From an uncultured Spirochaetaceae bacterium (GTDB lineage: Bacteria > Spirochaetota > Spirochaetia > Treponematales > Treponemataceae): a stretch of DNA of 5,458 bases. The notes beneath the pieces were generated by a model. It worked only from the letters and a program-made list of their open reading frames with translations, did no database searches and was not told the origin of the DNA. Below, piece by piece: positions 5,443-5,458 of the stretch; position 1 is the first letter of the stretch, and each line of letters starts with the position of its first letter. The stretch lies in contig CACYDQ010000385.1 of assembly GCA_902773215.1 (NCBI GenBank), positions 1-5,458 of the forward strand. The letters run 5' to 3'. Both the position numbers and the translations under genes were made by a program.

Positions 5443-5458
5443 ATGAAAAGGTTTTCAA
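5443..5458 (+). CDS. Possible start of a further gene (3' partial, five codons visible)
   Basis: ATG at 5443 opens a frame reading MKRFS to the window edge. A short, lysine/arginine-rich start is typical of signal peptides but also common by chance. There is no strong Shine-Dalgarno sequence: GGTG at 5428-5431 is weak and too far upstream. It is listed because it lies just after a candidate promoter and 156 bases past the glucosidase. The function cannot be judged from five residues. Confidence 0.25.

Noticed and set aside
1..5458. CRISPR arrays, tRNA or rRNA genes, and complete mobile elements
   Set aside because: Reading both strands showed no short regularly spaced repeats, no tRNA-like cloverleaf or rRNA-like sequence, and no transposase, integrase or reverse transcriptase.

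Overview
The window most resembles a gut or rumen spirochaete of the Treponema group. The evidence is family-level recognition from memory, with no database search: a large modular surface protein ending in a DUF1566/Lcl-type domain of the kind found in large Treponema paralogue families, a remnant of BspA/TpLRR-type 23-residue leucine-rich repeats, and a cytoplasmic GH31 alpha-glucosidase beside an AraC-type regulator. Most of the coding sequence is GC-rich, with G or C favoured at third codon positions. Two patches are clearly less GC-rich: the end of the surface-protein gene and the repeat remnant after it.

Layout. Positions 1-2139 (+) hold the 3' part of a surface-protein gene cut by the window edge. 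It has one partial and three full Ig-like modules and then a C-terminal DUF1566-like domain. A 7-bp GC hairpin with a 4-base loop follows the stop codon (2143-2160). At about 2151-2285 are two units of an orphan leucine-rich-repeat gene, with no start and no rest of the gene. Positions 2310-3215 (-) encode an AraC-family regulator. A 58-bp divergent intergenic region separates it from a GH31 alpha-glucosidase (3274-5286, +). Positions 5287-5442 are non-coding, with several overlapping inverted repeats and a T-run. A new reading frame may begin at 5443.

How the genes work together. The regulator and the glucosidase look like a local sugar-utilisation pair. The glucosidase promoter has a good -10 but no recognisable -35, as expected if an activator is needed. 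Both genes appear to be transcribed with almost no leader and no Shine-Dalgarno sequence. The enzyme has all the expected GH31 catalytic residues, no signal peptide, and a tryptophan (W173) at the position linked to alpha-1,6 (isomaltose) preference. It therefore probably hydrolyses imported isomalto-oligosaccharides in the cytoplasm.

The most interesting region is about 1690-2285. It combines an abrupt base-composition change inside the surface-protein gene, a C-type-lectin-like domain known elsewhere as a target of diversity-generating retroelements, runs of NNY codons near the C-terminus, a GC-rich hairpin just past the stop codon, and the repeat-gene fragment. Together these suggest a recombining and possibly hypervariable surface-antigen locus. 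No reverse transcriptase or template repeat lies in this window, so hypervariability remains a hypothesis.
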